Below are positions 37,201-52,200 of a stretch of DNA of 64,000 nt, one piece after another. The position numbers and the translations under genes were made by a program. The stretch's first letter is position 1. Every line of letters starts with the position of its first letter. The DNA is from Diphasiastrum complanatum (lineage: Eukaryota; Streptophyta; Lycopodiopsida; Lycopodiales; Lycopodiaceae), in contig CM055097.1 in the NCBI GenBank assembly GCA_029204225.1, positions 63,733,662 to 63,797,661 on the forward strand. Direction: 5' to 3'. Under the pieces are notes generated by a model. That model saw only the letters and a program-made list of their open reading frames with translations, had not been told where the DNA came from and searched no databases.

Positions 37201-40200
37201 ACTGGGCTGGACCGAGGTAGTTCCTCGGCTTCCTGTCCATCATAATTTCTCTGCAAATCTTCCTCTGTATTGGTCTCTTCAGAAGAAGATTCAACTGATT
37301 GAAGCAGTTCTAACGGCCCTTCTTCATTATGCGCCGGTGACATTGGTGCATCTTCATCAATTGGAACGTGAGGAAGTTTATCTCTCTTTTCATCCACATC
37401 AATTACAGCATCTGCACCTTTCTCTTCAAAAGGCTCTTCCACAAACGATTCTCCTGTGTGTTGTTCCATCATTCCAATAGGTTGAACAGTCTCAGTAGTG
37501 TAATCAAAATCATCTTCCTTGAAATTCATAGGCTTGATGTATTCTTCGACTTCTTCTGTAGGACCAACTTCCAGTCTTTCCTTGAGCTCATGTTCTTCTT
37601 CCGTCATGTGCTCTTCTGTTGATTCGTGTGACTCCACTGTGAAGATGTTTTCTGTGAGTTCTTTTGCTGTTAAAGTGTCGGCTTCATTTTCAGCTGTAGA
37701 CAATCTAGGCGCAGACTTCGAATCAGCATCGTTGAAATTCATAGGCTTGATGTATTCCTCAACTTCTTCTGTAGGACGATATTCCAGACTTTCCTTGAGC
37801 TCAGGTTCTTCTTCCACCAGGAGGTCTTCTGTTATTTCCTGTGATTCCACTGTGAAGATGTTTTCTGTTAGTTCTGTTGCTATTAAAGTGTCCGCTTCCT
37901 TATCAGCTGTAGAGAATCCAGGCTCAGACTTTGAATCAGCATGTGCTGGTGGGCTGGACCGAGGTAGTTCCTCCTCTTCCTGTACATCGTAATTTCTCTC
38001 CAAATCTTGCTCTGTATTGGTCTCTTCAGATGGAGATTCAACTGATTGAAGCAGTTCTAACGGCCTTTCTTCATTATGTGCCGGTGACATTGGTGCATCA
38101 CCAATTGGAACGTGAGAAAGTTTATCTCTCTTTTCATCCACATCAATTATAGCATCTGCACCTTTCTCTTCAAAAAGCTCTTTCACAAACGATGCTCCTG
38201 TTTGTTGTTCCAGCATTCCAACAGGTTGAACAGTCTCAGTAGTGTAATTAAAATCATCTTCCTTGAAATTTATAGGCTTGATGTACTCTTCGACTTCTTC
38301 TGTAGGACCAAATTCCAGTCTCTCGTTGAGCTCAGGTTCTTCTTTCGTCATGTGCTCTTCTGTTGATTCCTGTGATTCCACTGTGAAGATGTTTTCTGTG
38401 AGTTCTTTTGCTGTTAAAGTGTCAGCTTTCTTATCTGCTGTAGACAATCCAGCCTTAGACTTTGAATCAGCATGTGCTACTGAGCTGCACTGAGGTAGTT
38501 CCTCGTCTTCCTGTACGTTATAATTTCTCGCCACATCATCTTTATTGGTCTCTTCAGAAGAAAATTCAACTGATTGAAGCCCTTCTAACGGCCCTTCTTC
38601 ATTATGTTCTGGTGACATTGGTGCATCTTCATCAATTGAAACATGAGGAAGCTTCTCTCTGCTTTCATCCACATCGATTGTAGGATCTGGACCTTCTTCT
38701 TTGCAAAGCTCTTCGACAAAGGATCTTCCTGTTTCTTGTTCCGGTATTCCAATAAGTTGAACAGTATCAGTATTGTAATCAAAATGATCTTCCTTCAAAT
38801 GCAAGGGCTTGTTGTATTCTTCAACTTCTTCTGTTGGATGATATTCCAGTCTTTCTTTGAGCTCAGGTTGTTTTTCTACCAGGTGGTCTTCTGTTATTTC
38901 CTGTGATTGCACTGTGAAGATGTTTTCGGTTCTTCCTGTTGCTGTTAAAGTGTCAGCTTCCTTATCAGCTGTAGAGAATCCAGGATGAGACTTTGAATCA
39001 GCTTGTGCTACTGGTCTGGACCGAGGTAGTTCCTCGGCTTCCTGTACATCGTAATTTCTCTGCAAATCTTCCTCTGTATTGGTCTCTTCAGAAGGAGATT
39101 CAACTGATCGAAGCAGTTCTAATGGCCCTTCTTCATTATGTGCCGGTGACATTGGTGCATCTTCATCAATTGGAACGTGATGAAGTTTATCTCTCTTTTC
39201 ATCCACATCAATTATAGCATCTGCACCTTTCTCTTCAAAAAGCTCTTCCACATACGATGCTCCTGTTTGTTGTTCCAGCATTCCAACAGGTTGAACAGTC
39301 TCAGTAGTGTAATTAAAATCATCTTCCTTGAAATTCATAGGCTTGATGTATTCTTCGACTTCTTCTGTAGGACAAAATTCCAGTCTTTCCTTGAGCTCAG
39401 TTTCTTCTTCCGTCATGTGCTCTTCTGTTGATTCCTGTGATTCCACTGTGAAGATGTTTTCTGTGAGTTCTTTTGCTGTTAAAGGGTCAGCTTCCTTATC
39501 AGCTGTAGACAATCCAGCCTTAGACTTTGAATCAGCATGTGCTACTGAGCTGCACCGAGGTAGTTCCTCGTCTTCCTGCACGTTATAATTTCTCGCCACA
39601 TCTTCATCTTTATTGGTCTCTTCAGAAGAAGATTCAGCTGATTCAGGCCCTTCTAACGGCCCTTCTTCATTATGTGCTGGTGACATAGGTGCATCTTCAT
39701 CAATTGGAACATGAGGAAGCTTCTCTCTCTTTTCATCCACATCAATTGTAGGATCTGGACCTTCTTCTTCGCAAAGCTCTTCGACAAAGGATCTTCCTGT
39801 TTCTTGTTCCAGTATTGCAATAGGTTGAACAGTATCAGTGGTGTAATCAAAATGATCTTCCTTCAAATGCAAGGGCTTGATGTATTCTTCGACTTCTTCT
39901 GTTGGACGATATTCCAGTCTTTCTTTGAGCTCAGGTTGTTTTTCCACCAGGTGGTCTTCTGTTAATTCCTGTGATTCCTCTGTGAAGATGTTTTCTGTTA
40001 GTTCTGTTGCTGTTAAAGTGTCAGCTACCTTATCAGCTGTAGAGAATCCAGGCTCAGACTTTGAATCAGCATGTGCTACTGGGCTGGACCGAGGTAGTTC
40101 CTCGGCTTCCTGTACATCATAATTTCTCTGCAAATCTTCCTCTGTATTGGTCTCTTCAGAAGAAGATTCAATTGATTGAAGCAGTTCTAACGGCCCTTCT

Positions 40201-43200
40201 GCATTATGCGCCGGTGACATTGGTGCATCTTCATCAATTGGAACGTGAGGAGGTTTATCTCTCTTTTCATCCACATCAATTATAGCATCTGCACCTTTCT
40301 CTTCAAAAGGCTCTTCCACAAACGATTCTCCTGTGTGTTGTTCCAGCATTCCAATAGGTTGAACAGTCTCAGTAGTGTAATCAAAATCATCTTCCTTGAA
40401 ATTCATAGGCTTGATGTATTCTTCGACTTCTTCTGTAGGACCAACTTCCAGTCTTTCCTTGAGCTCATGTTCTTCTTCCGTCATGTGCTCTTCTGTTGAT
40501 TCGTGTGACTCCACTGTGAAGATGTTTTCTGTGAGTTCTTTTGCTGTTAAAGTGTCGGCTTCATTTTCAGCTGTAGACAATCTAGGCGCAGACTTCGAAT
40601 CAGCATCATTGAAATTCATAGGCTTGATGTATTCCTCAACTTCTTCTGTAGGACGATATTCCAGACTTTTCTTGAGCTCAGGTTCTTCTTCCACCAGGAG
40701 GTCTTCTGTTATTTCCTGTGATTCCACTGTGATGTTTTCTGTTAGTTCTGTTGCTATTAAAGTGTCCGCTTCCTTATCAGCTGTAGAGAATCCAGGCTCA
40801 GACTTTGAATCAGCATGTGCTAGTGGGCTGGACCGAGGTAGTTCCTCCGCTTCCTGTACATCGTAATTTCTCTCCAAATCTTCCTCTGTATTGGTCTCTT
40901 CAGAAGGAGATTCAACTGATTGAAGCAGTTCTAACGGCCTTTCTTCATTATGTGCCGGTGACATTGGTGCATCACCAATTGGAACGTGAGGAGGTTTATC
41001 TCTCTTTTCATCCACATCAATTATAGCATCTGCACCTTTCTCTTCAAAAAGCTCTTTCACAAACGATGCTCCTGTTTGTTGTTCCAGCATTCCAACAGGT
41101 TGAACAGTCTCAGTAGTGTAATTAAAATCATCTTCCTTGAAATTTATAGGCTTGATGTATTCTTCGACTTCTTCTGTAGGACCAAATTCCAGTCTTTCGT
41201 TGAGCTCAGGTTCTTCTTTCGTCATGTCCTCTTCTGTTGATTCCTGTGATTCCACTGTGAAGATGTTTTCTGTGAGTTCTTTTGCTGTGAAAGTGTCAGC
41301 TTTCTTATCAGCTGTAGACAATCCAGCCTTAGACTTTGAATCAGCATGTGCTACTGAGCTGCACTGAGGTAGTTCCTCGTCTTCCTGTACGTTATAATTT
41401 CTCGCCACATCATCTTTATTGGTCTCTTCAGAAGAAAATTCAACTGATTGAAGCCCTTCTAACGGCCCTTCTTCATTATGTTCTGGTGACATTGGTGCAT
41501 CTTCATCAATTGAAACATGAGGAAGCTTCTCTCTGCTTTCATCCACATCGATTGTAGGATCTGGACCTTCTTCTTCGCAAAGCTCTTCGACAAAGGATCT
41601 TCCTGTTTCTTGTTCCGGTATTCCAATAAGTTGAACAGTATCAGTAGTGTAATCAAAATGATCTTCCTTCAAATGCAAGGGCTTGTTGTATTCTTCAACT
41701 TCTTCTGTTGGATGATATTCCAGTCTTTCTTTGAGCTCAGGTTGATTTTCCACCAGGTGGTCTTCTGTTATTTCCTGTGATTGCACTGTGAAGATGTTTT
41801 CGGTTCTTCCTGTTGCTGTTAAAGTGTCAGCTTCCTTATCAGCTGTTGAGAATCCAGGATGAGACTTTGAATCAGCATGTGCTGCTGGTCTGGATCGAGG
41901 TAGTTCCTCGGCTTCCTGTACATCGTAATTTCTCTGCAAATCTTCCTCTGTATTGGTCTCTTCAGAAGGAGATTCAACTGATCGAAGCAGTTCTAATGGC
42001 CCTTCTTCATTATGTGCCGGTGACATTGGTGCATCTTCATCAATTCGAACGTGAGGAAGGTTATCTCTCTTTTCATCCACATCAATTATAGCATCTGCAC
42101 CTTTCTCTTCAAAAAGCTCTTCCACATATGATGCTCCTGTTTGTTGTTCCAGCATTCCAACAGGTTGAACAGTCTCTGTAGTGTAATTAAAATCATCTTC
42201 CTTGAAATTCATAGGCTTGATGTATTCTTCGACTTCTTCTGTAGGACAAAATTCCAGTCTTTCCTTGAGCTCAGGTTCTTCTTCCGTTATGTGCTCTTCT
42301 GTTGATTCCTGTGCTTCCACTGTGAAGATGTTTTCTGTGAGTTCTTTTGCTGTTAAAGTGTCAGCTTTCTTATCTGCTGTAGACAATCCAGCCTTAGACT
42401 TTGAATCAGCATGTGCTACTGAGCTGCACCGAGGTAGTTCCTCGTCTTCCTGCACGTTATAATTTCTCGCCACATCTTCATCTTTATTGGTCTCTTCAGA
42501 AGAAGATTCAGCTGATTCAGGCCCTTCTAACGGCCCTTCTTCATTATGTGCTGGTGACATTGGTGCATCTTCATCAATTGAAACATGAGGAAGCTTCTCT
42601 CTCTTTTCATCCACATCAATTGTAGGATCTGGGCCTTCTTCTTCCCAAAGCTCTTCGACAAAGGATCTTCCTGTTTCTTGTTCTGGTATTGCAATAGGTT
42701 GAACAGTATCAGTGGTGTAATCAAAATGATCTTCCTTCAAATGCAAGGGCTTGATGTATTCTTCGACTTCTTCTGTTGGACGATATTCCAGTCTTTCTTT
42801 GAGCTCAGGTTGTTTTTCCACCAGGTGGTCTTCTGTTAATTCCTGTGATTCCTCTGTGAAGATGTTTTCTGTTAGTTCTGTTACTGTTAAAGTGTCAGCT
42901 ACCTTATCAGCTGTAGAGAATCCAGGCTCAGACTTTGAATCAGCATGTGCTACTGGTTTGGACCGAGGTAGTTCCTCGGCTTCCTGTACATCGTAATTTC
43001 GCTCCAAATCTTCCACTGTATTGGTCTCTTCAGAAGGAGATTCAAATGATTGAAGCAGTTCTAACGGCCCTTCTTCATTATGTGCCGGTGACATTGGTGC
43101 ATCTTCATCAATTGGAACCCGAGGATGTTTATCTCTCTTTTCATCCACATCAATTATAGCATCTGCACCTTTCTCTTCAAAAAGCTCTTTCACAAACGAT

Positions 43201-46200
43201 GCTCCTGTTTGTTGTTCCAGCATTCTAACAGGTTGAACAGTCTCAGTAGTGTAATTAAAATCATCCTCCTTGAAGTTCATAGGCTTGATGTATTCTTCGA
43301 CTTCTTCTCTAGGACAAAATTCCAGTCTTTCCTTGAGCTCAGGTTCTTCTTCCGTCATGTGCTCTTCGGTTGATTCCTGTGATTCCACTGTAAAGATGTT
43401 TTCTGTGAGTTCTTTGTCAGCTTCCTTATCAGCTGTAGACAATCCAACCTTAGACTTTGAATCAGTCTGTGCTGGTGAGCTGCACCGAGGTAGTTCCTCG
43501 TCTTCCTGTACGTTATAATTTTTCGCCACATCTTCATCTTTATTGGTCTCTTCAGAAGAAAATTCAACTGATTGAAGCCCTTCTAACGGCCCTTCTTCAT
43601 TATGTGCTGGTGACATTGGTGCATCTTCATCAATTGAAACATGAGGAAGCTTCTCTCTCTTTTCATCCACATCAATTGTAGGATCTGGACCTTCTTCTTC
43701 GCAAAGCTCTTCGACAAACGATCTTCCTGTTTCGGGTTCCGGTATTGCAATAGGTTGAGCAGTATCAGTAGTGTAATCAAAATGATCTTCCTTCAAATGC
43801 AAGGGCTTGATGTATTCTTCAACTCCTTCTGTTGGACTATATTCCAGTCTTTCTTTGTGCTCAGGTTGTTTTTCCAGCAGGTGGCCTTCTGTTATTTTCT
43901 GTGATTCCAGTGTGAAGATGTTTTCTGTTAGTTCTTTTGCTGTTAAAGTGTCAGCTTCCTTATCAGCTGTAGAGAATCTAGGCTGAGACTTTGAATCAGC
44001 ATGTGCTAGTGGGCTGGACCGACGTACATCGTCGGCTTCCTGTACGTAATAAGCTCTCTGCACATCTTCATCTTTAATGGTCTCTTCAGAAGAAGATTCA
44101 ACTGATTGAAGCGCTTTTACTGTGCCTTCCTCATTGTTTGCCGGTGAGCCTGGTGCACTTCCATCAATTGGAACATCAGGACGTTTCGCTCTCTTTTCAT
44201 CCATTTCAATTGTAGCATCCACAGCTTTTTCGTCAAAAGGCTCTCCCATAACAGGTGCTGCTGTTTCTTGTTCTGGTACTCGAATGGGTTGCATAGTCTC
44301 AGTAGTGTAATCAGAATGAACTTCCTTCAAATTCAAAGGCTTGATGTATTCTTCAATTTCTTCTGTAAGATGTTTTGCCAGTCCTTCCTCGAGCTGAGGT
44401 TCATCTTCCATGAATATTATGCGCTTCTTTGTTGATTCATGTGATTCCAATGTAAAGATATTTTCTTTAAGTTCCTTTGTTGTTAAATTGGCAGGTTCTG
44501 TATTGTTTGTAGAGAAATTAGGCTGAGACTTTGAATCGGCATGTGCTACTGGGCTGGTCCGAGGTAGTTCCTCGACTTCCTGTACATCATAATTTCTCTG
44601 CACATCTTCCTCTGTATTTGTCTCTTCAGAAGAAGATTCAGCTGATTGAAGCCCTTCTACCATCCCCTCTTCATTATGTGCCAGTGAGATTGGTGCATCT
44701 TCATCAATTGGAACATTAGGACATTTCTCTCTCTTTTGATCTACAACAGTTATAGCTTCTGCATCTTTCTCTTCAAAACGCTCTTCCACAAAGGATGCTC
44801 CTGTGTGTTGGTCCAGCATTTCAGTAGGTTGAACAGTCTCAGTAGTGTAATCAAAATCATCTTCCTTTAAATTCATAGGCTGGATGTATTCTGCAACTTC
44901 TTCTGTAGGACGATATTCCAGATTTTCCTTGAGCTCAGGTTCTTCATCCCCCAGGTGGTCTTCTGTTGTTTCCTGTGATTCCACTGTGAAGATGTTTTCA
45001 GTTAGTTCTGTTGCTGTTAAAGTGTCGGCTTCCATATCACCTGTACAGAATCCAGGCTCAGACTTTGAATCAGCATATGTTACTGGGCTGGACCGAGGTA
45101 GTTCCTCAGCTTCCTGTACTTCATAGTTTCTCTGCAAATCTTCCTCTGTATTGGTCTCTTCAGAAGAAGATTCAACTGATTGAAGCAGTTCTAACGGCCC
45201 TTCTTCATTATGTGCCGGTGACATTGGTGTATCTTCATCTATTGGAATGTGAGGAAGTTTATCCCTCTTTTCATCCACATCAATTATGGCATCTGCATCT
45301 TTCTCTTCAAAAAGCTCTTCCACAAATGATACTCCTGTGTGTTGTTCCAGCATTCCAACAGGTTGAACAGTCTCAGTAGTGTAATCAAAATCATCTTCCT
45401 TGAAATTTATAGGCTTGATGTATTCTTCAACTTCTTCTCTATGACAAAATTCCAATCTTTCCTTGAGCTCAGGTTCTTCTTCCGGCTCTTCTGTTAATTC
45501 TTGTGATTCCACTGTGAAGATGTTTTCTGTGAGTTCTTTTGCTGTTAAAGTGTCAGCTTCCTTATCAGCTGTTGACAATGTAGGCTCAGACTTTGAATCT
45601 ACATTTGCTACAGAGGTCCACCGAGGTAGTTCCTCCGCTTCCTGTACTTTATAATTTCTCGCCACATCTTCATCTTTATTGGCCTCTTCAGAAGAAGATT
45701 CAACTGATTGAAGCGCTGCTAATGGCCCTTCCTCATTATGTGCCGGTGACATTGGCGCATCTTCATCAATTGGAACATGAGGAAGCTTCTCTCTTGTTTC
45801 ATCCACATCAATGGTAGGATCTGCACCTGCTTCTTCGCAAAAGTCTTCGACAAAGGATCTTCCTGTTTCTTGTTCCAGTATCGCATTAGGTTGAACAGTC
45901 TCATCAGTGTAATCAAAATCATCTTCCTTCAAATGCACAGGCTTGATGTATTCTTCAACTATTTCTGTAGGACGATATTCCAGTGTTTCTTTGAGCTCAG
46001 GTTGTTTCTCCACCAGGTGGTCTTCTGTTATTTGCTGTGATTCCATTGTGAAGATGTTTTCTGTTAGTTCTTTTGCTGTTAAAGTGTCAGCTTCCTTATC
46101 AGCTCTATAGAATCCAGGCTCAGACTTTGAATCAGCATGTGCTACTGGGCTGGACAGACGTAGATCCTCGGCTTCCTGTACGTTATAATTTCTCTGCACA

Positions 46201-49200
46201 TCTTTATCTTTATTGGTCTCTTCAGAAGAAGATTCAACTGATTGAAGTGCTTTTACCGTCCCTTCTTTATTGTTTGCCGTTGAGATTGCTACACCTTCAT
46301 CAATTGGAACATCAGGACATTTCTCTCTCTTTTCATCCATTTCAATTGTAGCATCCACAGCTTTTTCGTCAAAAGGCTCTCCCATAATGGGTGCTGCTGT
46401 TTCTTGTTCTGGTACTCGAATGTGTTGAAGAGTCTCAGTAGTGTAATCTGAATGAACTTCCTTCAAATTCAAAGGCTTGATGTATTCTTCAATTTCCTCT
46501 GTAGGATGGTCTACCAGTCTTTCCTCGAGCTGAGGTTCATCTTCCATGAATATTTTGCGCTCCTCTGTTGATTCCTGTGATTCCAATGTAAAGATGTTTT
46601 CTTTAAACTCCTTTGTTGTTAAACTGGCAGGTTCCGTATCAGTTGTAGAGAAATCAGGCTGAGACTTCGAATCAGCATGTGCTACTGGGCTGGAGCGAGG
46701 TAGTTTCTCGACTTCCTGTACATCATAATTTCTTTGCACCTCTTCCTCTTTATTTGTCTCTTCAGAAAACGATTCATCTGATTGAAGCCCTTCTACCATC
46801 CCCTCTTCATTATGTGCCAGTGAGATTGGTGCTTCTTTATCAATTGGAACTTGAGGAAGTTTCTCTCGCTTTTCATCCACATCAATTATAGCATCTGCAC
46901 CGTTCTCTTCAAAAAGCTCTTCGACAAAGGATGCTTCTGTGTGTTGTTCCAGTATTTCAATAGGTTGAACAGTCTCATTACTGTAATCAAAATCATCTTC
47001 CTTGAAATTCATAGGCTTGATGTATTCCTCAACTTCTTCGGTAGGACGATCATCCAGACTTCCCTTGAGCTCAGGTTCTTCTCCCACGAGGTGGTCTTCT
47101 GTTATTTCCTGTGATTCCACTGTGAAGTTGTTTTCTGTTAGTTCTTTTGCTGTTAAAGTGTCACCTTCCTTATCAGTTGTAGAGAATCCAGCCTCAGACT
47201 TTGAATCAGCATGTGCTACTGAGCTGCACTGAGGTTGTTTCTCGGCTTCCTGTATGTTATAATTTCTCGGCACATCTTCATCTTTATTGGTCTCTTCAGA
47301 GGAAGATTCAATTGATTGAAGCACTTCTAACTGCCCTTCTTCATTATGTGCCGGTGACATTGGTGAATCTTCATCTATTGGAACATGACGAAGCTTCTCT
47401 CTCTTTTCCTCCACATCAATTGCAGGATCTGCACCTTCTTCTTCGAAAAGCTCTTCGACAAAGGATGTTCCTGTTTCTTTTTCTGGTATTGCAATAGGTT
47501 GAACAGTCTCACTAGTCTCATCTTCCTTCAAATGCAAAGGCTTGATGTATTCTTCAACTTCTACTATAGGACGATATTCATGGCTTTCCTTTAGCTCAGG
47601 TTGTTTTTCCACCAGGTGGTCTTCTGTTATTTCCTGTGATTCCACTGTGAAGATGTTTTCTGTTAGTTTTTCTGCTATTAAAGTGTCAGCTTCCTTATCA
47701 GCTGTAGAGAATTCAGGCTCAGACTTTGAATCAGCATGTGCTACTGGGCTGGACCGACGTAGATCCTCGGCTTCCTGTACGTTATAATTTCTCTGCACAT
47801 CTTCATCTTTATTGGTCTCTTCAGTAGAAGATTGAACTGTTTGAAGCGCTTTTACTGTCCCTTCCTCATTGTTTGCCGGTGAGACTGGTGCACTTTCATC
47901 AATTGGAACATCAGGACGTTTCTCTCTCTTTTCATCCATTTCAACTGTAGCATCCACTGCTTTTTCGTCAAAAGGCTCTCCCATAACTGGTGGTGCTGTT
48001 TCTTGTTCTGGTACTCGAATGGGTTGAACAGTCTCAGTAGTGTAATCAGAATCAACGTCCTTCAAATTCAAAGGCTTGATGTATTCTTCAATTTCTTCTG
48101 TAGGATGGTCTACCAGTCCTTCCTCAAGTTCAGGTTCATCTCCCACGAATATTATGTGCTCCTCTGTTGATTCCTGTGATTCCAATGTAAAGATGTTTTC
48201 TTTAGCATGTGCTACTGGGCTGGACCGAGGCAGTTCCTCGACTTCCTGTACATCATAATTTCTCTGCACAGCTTCCTCTTTATTGGTCTCTTCAGAAGAC
48301 GATTCAGCTGATTGAAGCTCTTCTACCAATTCCTCTTCATTATGTGCCAGTGAGATTGGTGCATCTTTATCAATTGGAACGTGAGGAAGTTTCTCTCTCT
48401 TTTCACCTACATCAATTATAGCTTCTGGACCTTTCTCTTCAAAAAGCTCTTTCACAAAGGATGCTCCTGTGTGTTGGTCCAGCATTTCAATATGTTGAAC
48501 AGTCTGAGTAGTGTAATCAAAATCATCTTCCTTGAAATTCATAGGCTTGATGTATTCCTCAAGTTCTTCTGTAGGACGATATGCCAGACTTCCCTTGAGG
48601 TCAGGTTGCTCTTCCACCAGGTGGTCTTCTGTTATTTCCTGTGATTCCACTGTGACGATGTTTTCTGTTAGTCCTGTTGCTGTTAAAGTGTCAGCTTCGT
48701 TATCAGCTGTAGAGAATCCAGGCTCGGTCTCTGAATCAGCATGTGCTACTGGGCTGGACCGAGGTAGTTCCTCGGCTTCCTGTACATCATAATTTCTCTG
48801 CAAATCTTCCTCTGTATTGGTCTCTTCAGAAGAAGATTCAATTGATTGAAGCAGTTCTAACGGCCCTTCTGCATTATGCGCCGGTGACATTGGTGCATCT
48901 TCATCAATTGGAACGTGAGGAAGTTTATCTCTCTTTTCATCCACATCAATTATAGCATCTGCACCTTTATCTTCAGAAAGCTCGTCCACAAACAATGCTT
49001 CTGTGTGTGGTTCCAGCATTCCAATAGCTTGAACAGTCTCAGTAGTGTAATCAAAATCATCTTTCTTGAAATTCATAGGCTTGATGTAGCCTTCGACTTC
49101 TTCTGTAGGACAAAATTCCAGTCTTTCCTTGAGCTCAGGTTCTTCCGTCATGTGCCCTTCTGTTGATTCCTGTGAGATGTTTTCTGTTAGTTCTTGTGCT

Positions 49201-52200
49201 GTTAAAGTGTCGGCTTCCTTATCAGCTATAGACAATCCAGGCTCAAATTTTGAATCAGCATGTGCTACTGAGCTGCACCGAGGTAGTTCCTCGGCTTCCT
49301 GTACGTTGTTATTTCTCGGCACATCTTTATTTTTATTGGTCTCTTCAGAAGAAGATTCAGCTGATTCAGGCCCTTCTAATGGCCCTTCTTCATTTTGTGC
49401 CGGTGACAGTGGTGCATCTTCATCAATTGAAACACGAGGAATCTTCTCTCTGTTTTCATCCACATCAATTATAGCTTCTGGACCTTTTGCTTCGCAAAGC
49501 TCTTCGACAAAGGATTTTCCTGTTTCTTGTTGCGGTATTACAATAGGTTGAACAGTCTCAGTAGTGTGATCCAAATGATCTTCCTTCAAATGCAAAAGCT
49601 TGATGTATTCTTCAACTTCTTCTGTAGGACGATATTCCAGTCTTTCCTTAAACTCAGGTTGTTTTTCCACCAGGTGGTATTCTGTTATTTCCTGTGATTC
49701 CACTGTGAAGATGTTTTCTGTTAGCTTTTTTGCTGTTAAAGTGTCAGCTTCCTTATCAGCTGTAGAGAATCCAGGGTCAAACTTTGAATCAGCATGTGCG
49801 ACTGGGTTGGACCGAGGTAGTTCCTCCGCTTCCTGTACGTTATAATTTCTCGGCACATCTCCATCTTTATTGGTCTCTTCAGAAGAAGATTCAACTGTTT
49901 GGAGCCCTTCTAAGGGTCCTTCTTCATTTTGAACCGGCGGTGACATTGGTGCATCTTCAACAATTGGTACATGAGGAACTTTCTCTCTCTTTTCATCCAC
50001 ATCAATTGTAGCATCTTCGCCTTTTTCTTCGCAATGCTCTTCGACAAAGGTTGTTCCTGTTTCTTGTTCCAGTATTCGAATAGGTTGAACAGTCTCAGTA
50101 GTGTAATCAGAATGATCTTCCTTGAAATGGAAAGGCTTGATGATTTCTGCAACTTCTTCTGTAGGACAATATTCCAGTCCTTCGTTGAGCTCAGGTTCTT
50201 CTTGCATCTTGTGGTCTTCTGTTGATTCCTGTGATTCCACTGTGAAGATGTTTTCTGTGAGTTCTTTTGCTGTTAAAGTGTCAGCGTCCTTATCAGCTGT
50301 AGGAAATCCAGGCTCAGACTTCGAATCAGAATGTGCTAAGCGGCTGGACCGAAGTAGTTCCTCGGCTTCCTGTACATTATAATTTCTCTCTACATATTCA
50401 TCTTTGTTGGTCTCTTCAGAAGAAGATTCAACTGATTGAAGCCCCTCTACTGGCCCGTCTTCTTTCTGTGCCGGTGACATATGTGCATCCTCATTAAATG
50501 GAACATGAGGAAGTTTCTCTCTGTTTTCATCCACATCAATTGTGGCATCTGCACCTTTCTCTTCAAAAGGCCCAGCCGCAAAGGATATTCCTGTTTCTTG
50601 TTCAGGTATTCCAATATGTTGAACAGTCTCAGTAGCGTAATCAAAATCATCTTCTTTCAAATCTAAAGGCCTGATGGATTCTTTGATTTCTGTAGGACAA
50701 TATTCCAGTCTTTCCCTGAGATCAGGTTCGTGTTCCAACAATGTCATGTGCTCTTCTTCTGATTCCTTTGATTCGACTGTGAAGATTTTTGCTGTAAGTT
50801 CTTTTGCTTTTAAATCGTCAGCTTCCTCATCAGTGCCAGGGAAATCAGGGTCAGACTTTGAATCAGCATGTGCTTCTGGGCTGGACCGAGGTAGTTCCTC
50901 GGCTTCCTGTACATCATAATTTCTCTGCAAATCTTCCTCTGTATTGGTCTCTTCAGCAGAAGATTCAACTGATTGAAGCAGTTCTAACGGCCCTTCTTCA
51001 TTATGCGCCGGTGACATTGGTGCATCTTCATCAATTGGAACATGAGGAAGTTTATCGCTCTTTTCATCCACATCAATTATAGCATCTGTACCTTTCTCCT
51101 CAAAAAGCTCTTCTATAAACGATGTCTCTGTGTGTTGTTCCAGCATTCCAATAGGTTGAACAGTCTCAGTAGTGTAATCAAAATCATCTTCCTTGAAATT
51201 CATAGGCTTGATGTAGTCTTCAACTTCTTCTGTAGGACAAAATTCCAGTCTTTCCTTGAGCTCAGGTCCTTCCGTCATGTGCTCTTCTGTTGATTCCTGT
51301 GATTCCAATGCGAAGACGTTTTCTGTGAGTGTTTTTGCTGTTAAAGTGTCAGCTTCCTTATCAGGTGTAGAGAATCCAGGCTCAGACTTTGAATCAGCAT
51401 GTGCTACTGGGCGGGACCGAGGTAGTTCCTCGGCTTTCCGTACATCATAATTTCTCTGCAAATCTTCCTCTGTATTGGTCTCTTCAGAAGACGATTTAAC
51501 TGAGTGAAGCTTTTCTAACGGCCCTTCTTCATTATGCGCCGGTGACATTGGTGCGTCTTCATCAATTGGAATGTGAGGAAGTTTATCTCTCTTTTCATCC
51601 ACATCAATTACAGCATCTGCACCTTTCTCTTCAAAAAGCTCTTCCACAAACGATGCTTCTGTGCGTTGTTCCAGCATTCGAATAGGTTGAAGAGTCTCAG
51701 TAGTGTAATCAAAATCATCTTCCTTGAAATTCATAGGCTTGATGTAGTCTTCCACTTCTTGTGTAGGACATAATTCCAGTCTTTCCTTGAGCTCAGGTTC
51801 TTCTTTCGTCATGTGCTCTTCTGTTGATTCCTGTGATTCCACTGTGAAGATGTTTTCTGTGAGTTCTTTTGCTGTTAAAGTGTCAGCTTCCGTATCAGCT
51901 GTAGACAATCCAGGTTCAGATGTTGAATCAGGATGTGCTACTGAGCTGCACCGAGGTAGTTCCTCGGCTTCCTGTACGTTATAATTTCTCGGCACATCTT
52001 CATCTTTATTGGTCTCTTCAGAAGAAGATTCAACGGATTGAAGCCCTTCTAACGGCCCTTCTTCATTATGTGCCTCTGACATTGGTGCATCTTCATCAAT
52101 TGGAACATGAGGAGGCTTCTCTCTCTTTTCATCCACATCAATTGTAGCATCTTCACCTTTTTCTTCGCAAAGCTCTTCGACAAAGGATCTTTCTGTTTCT

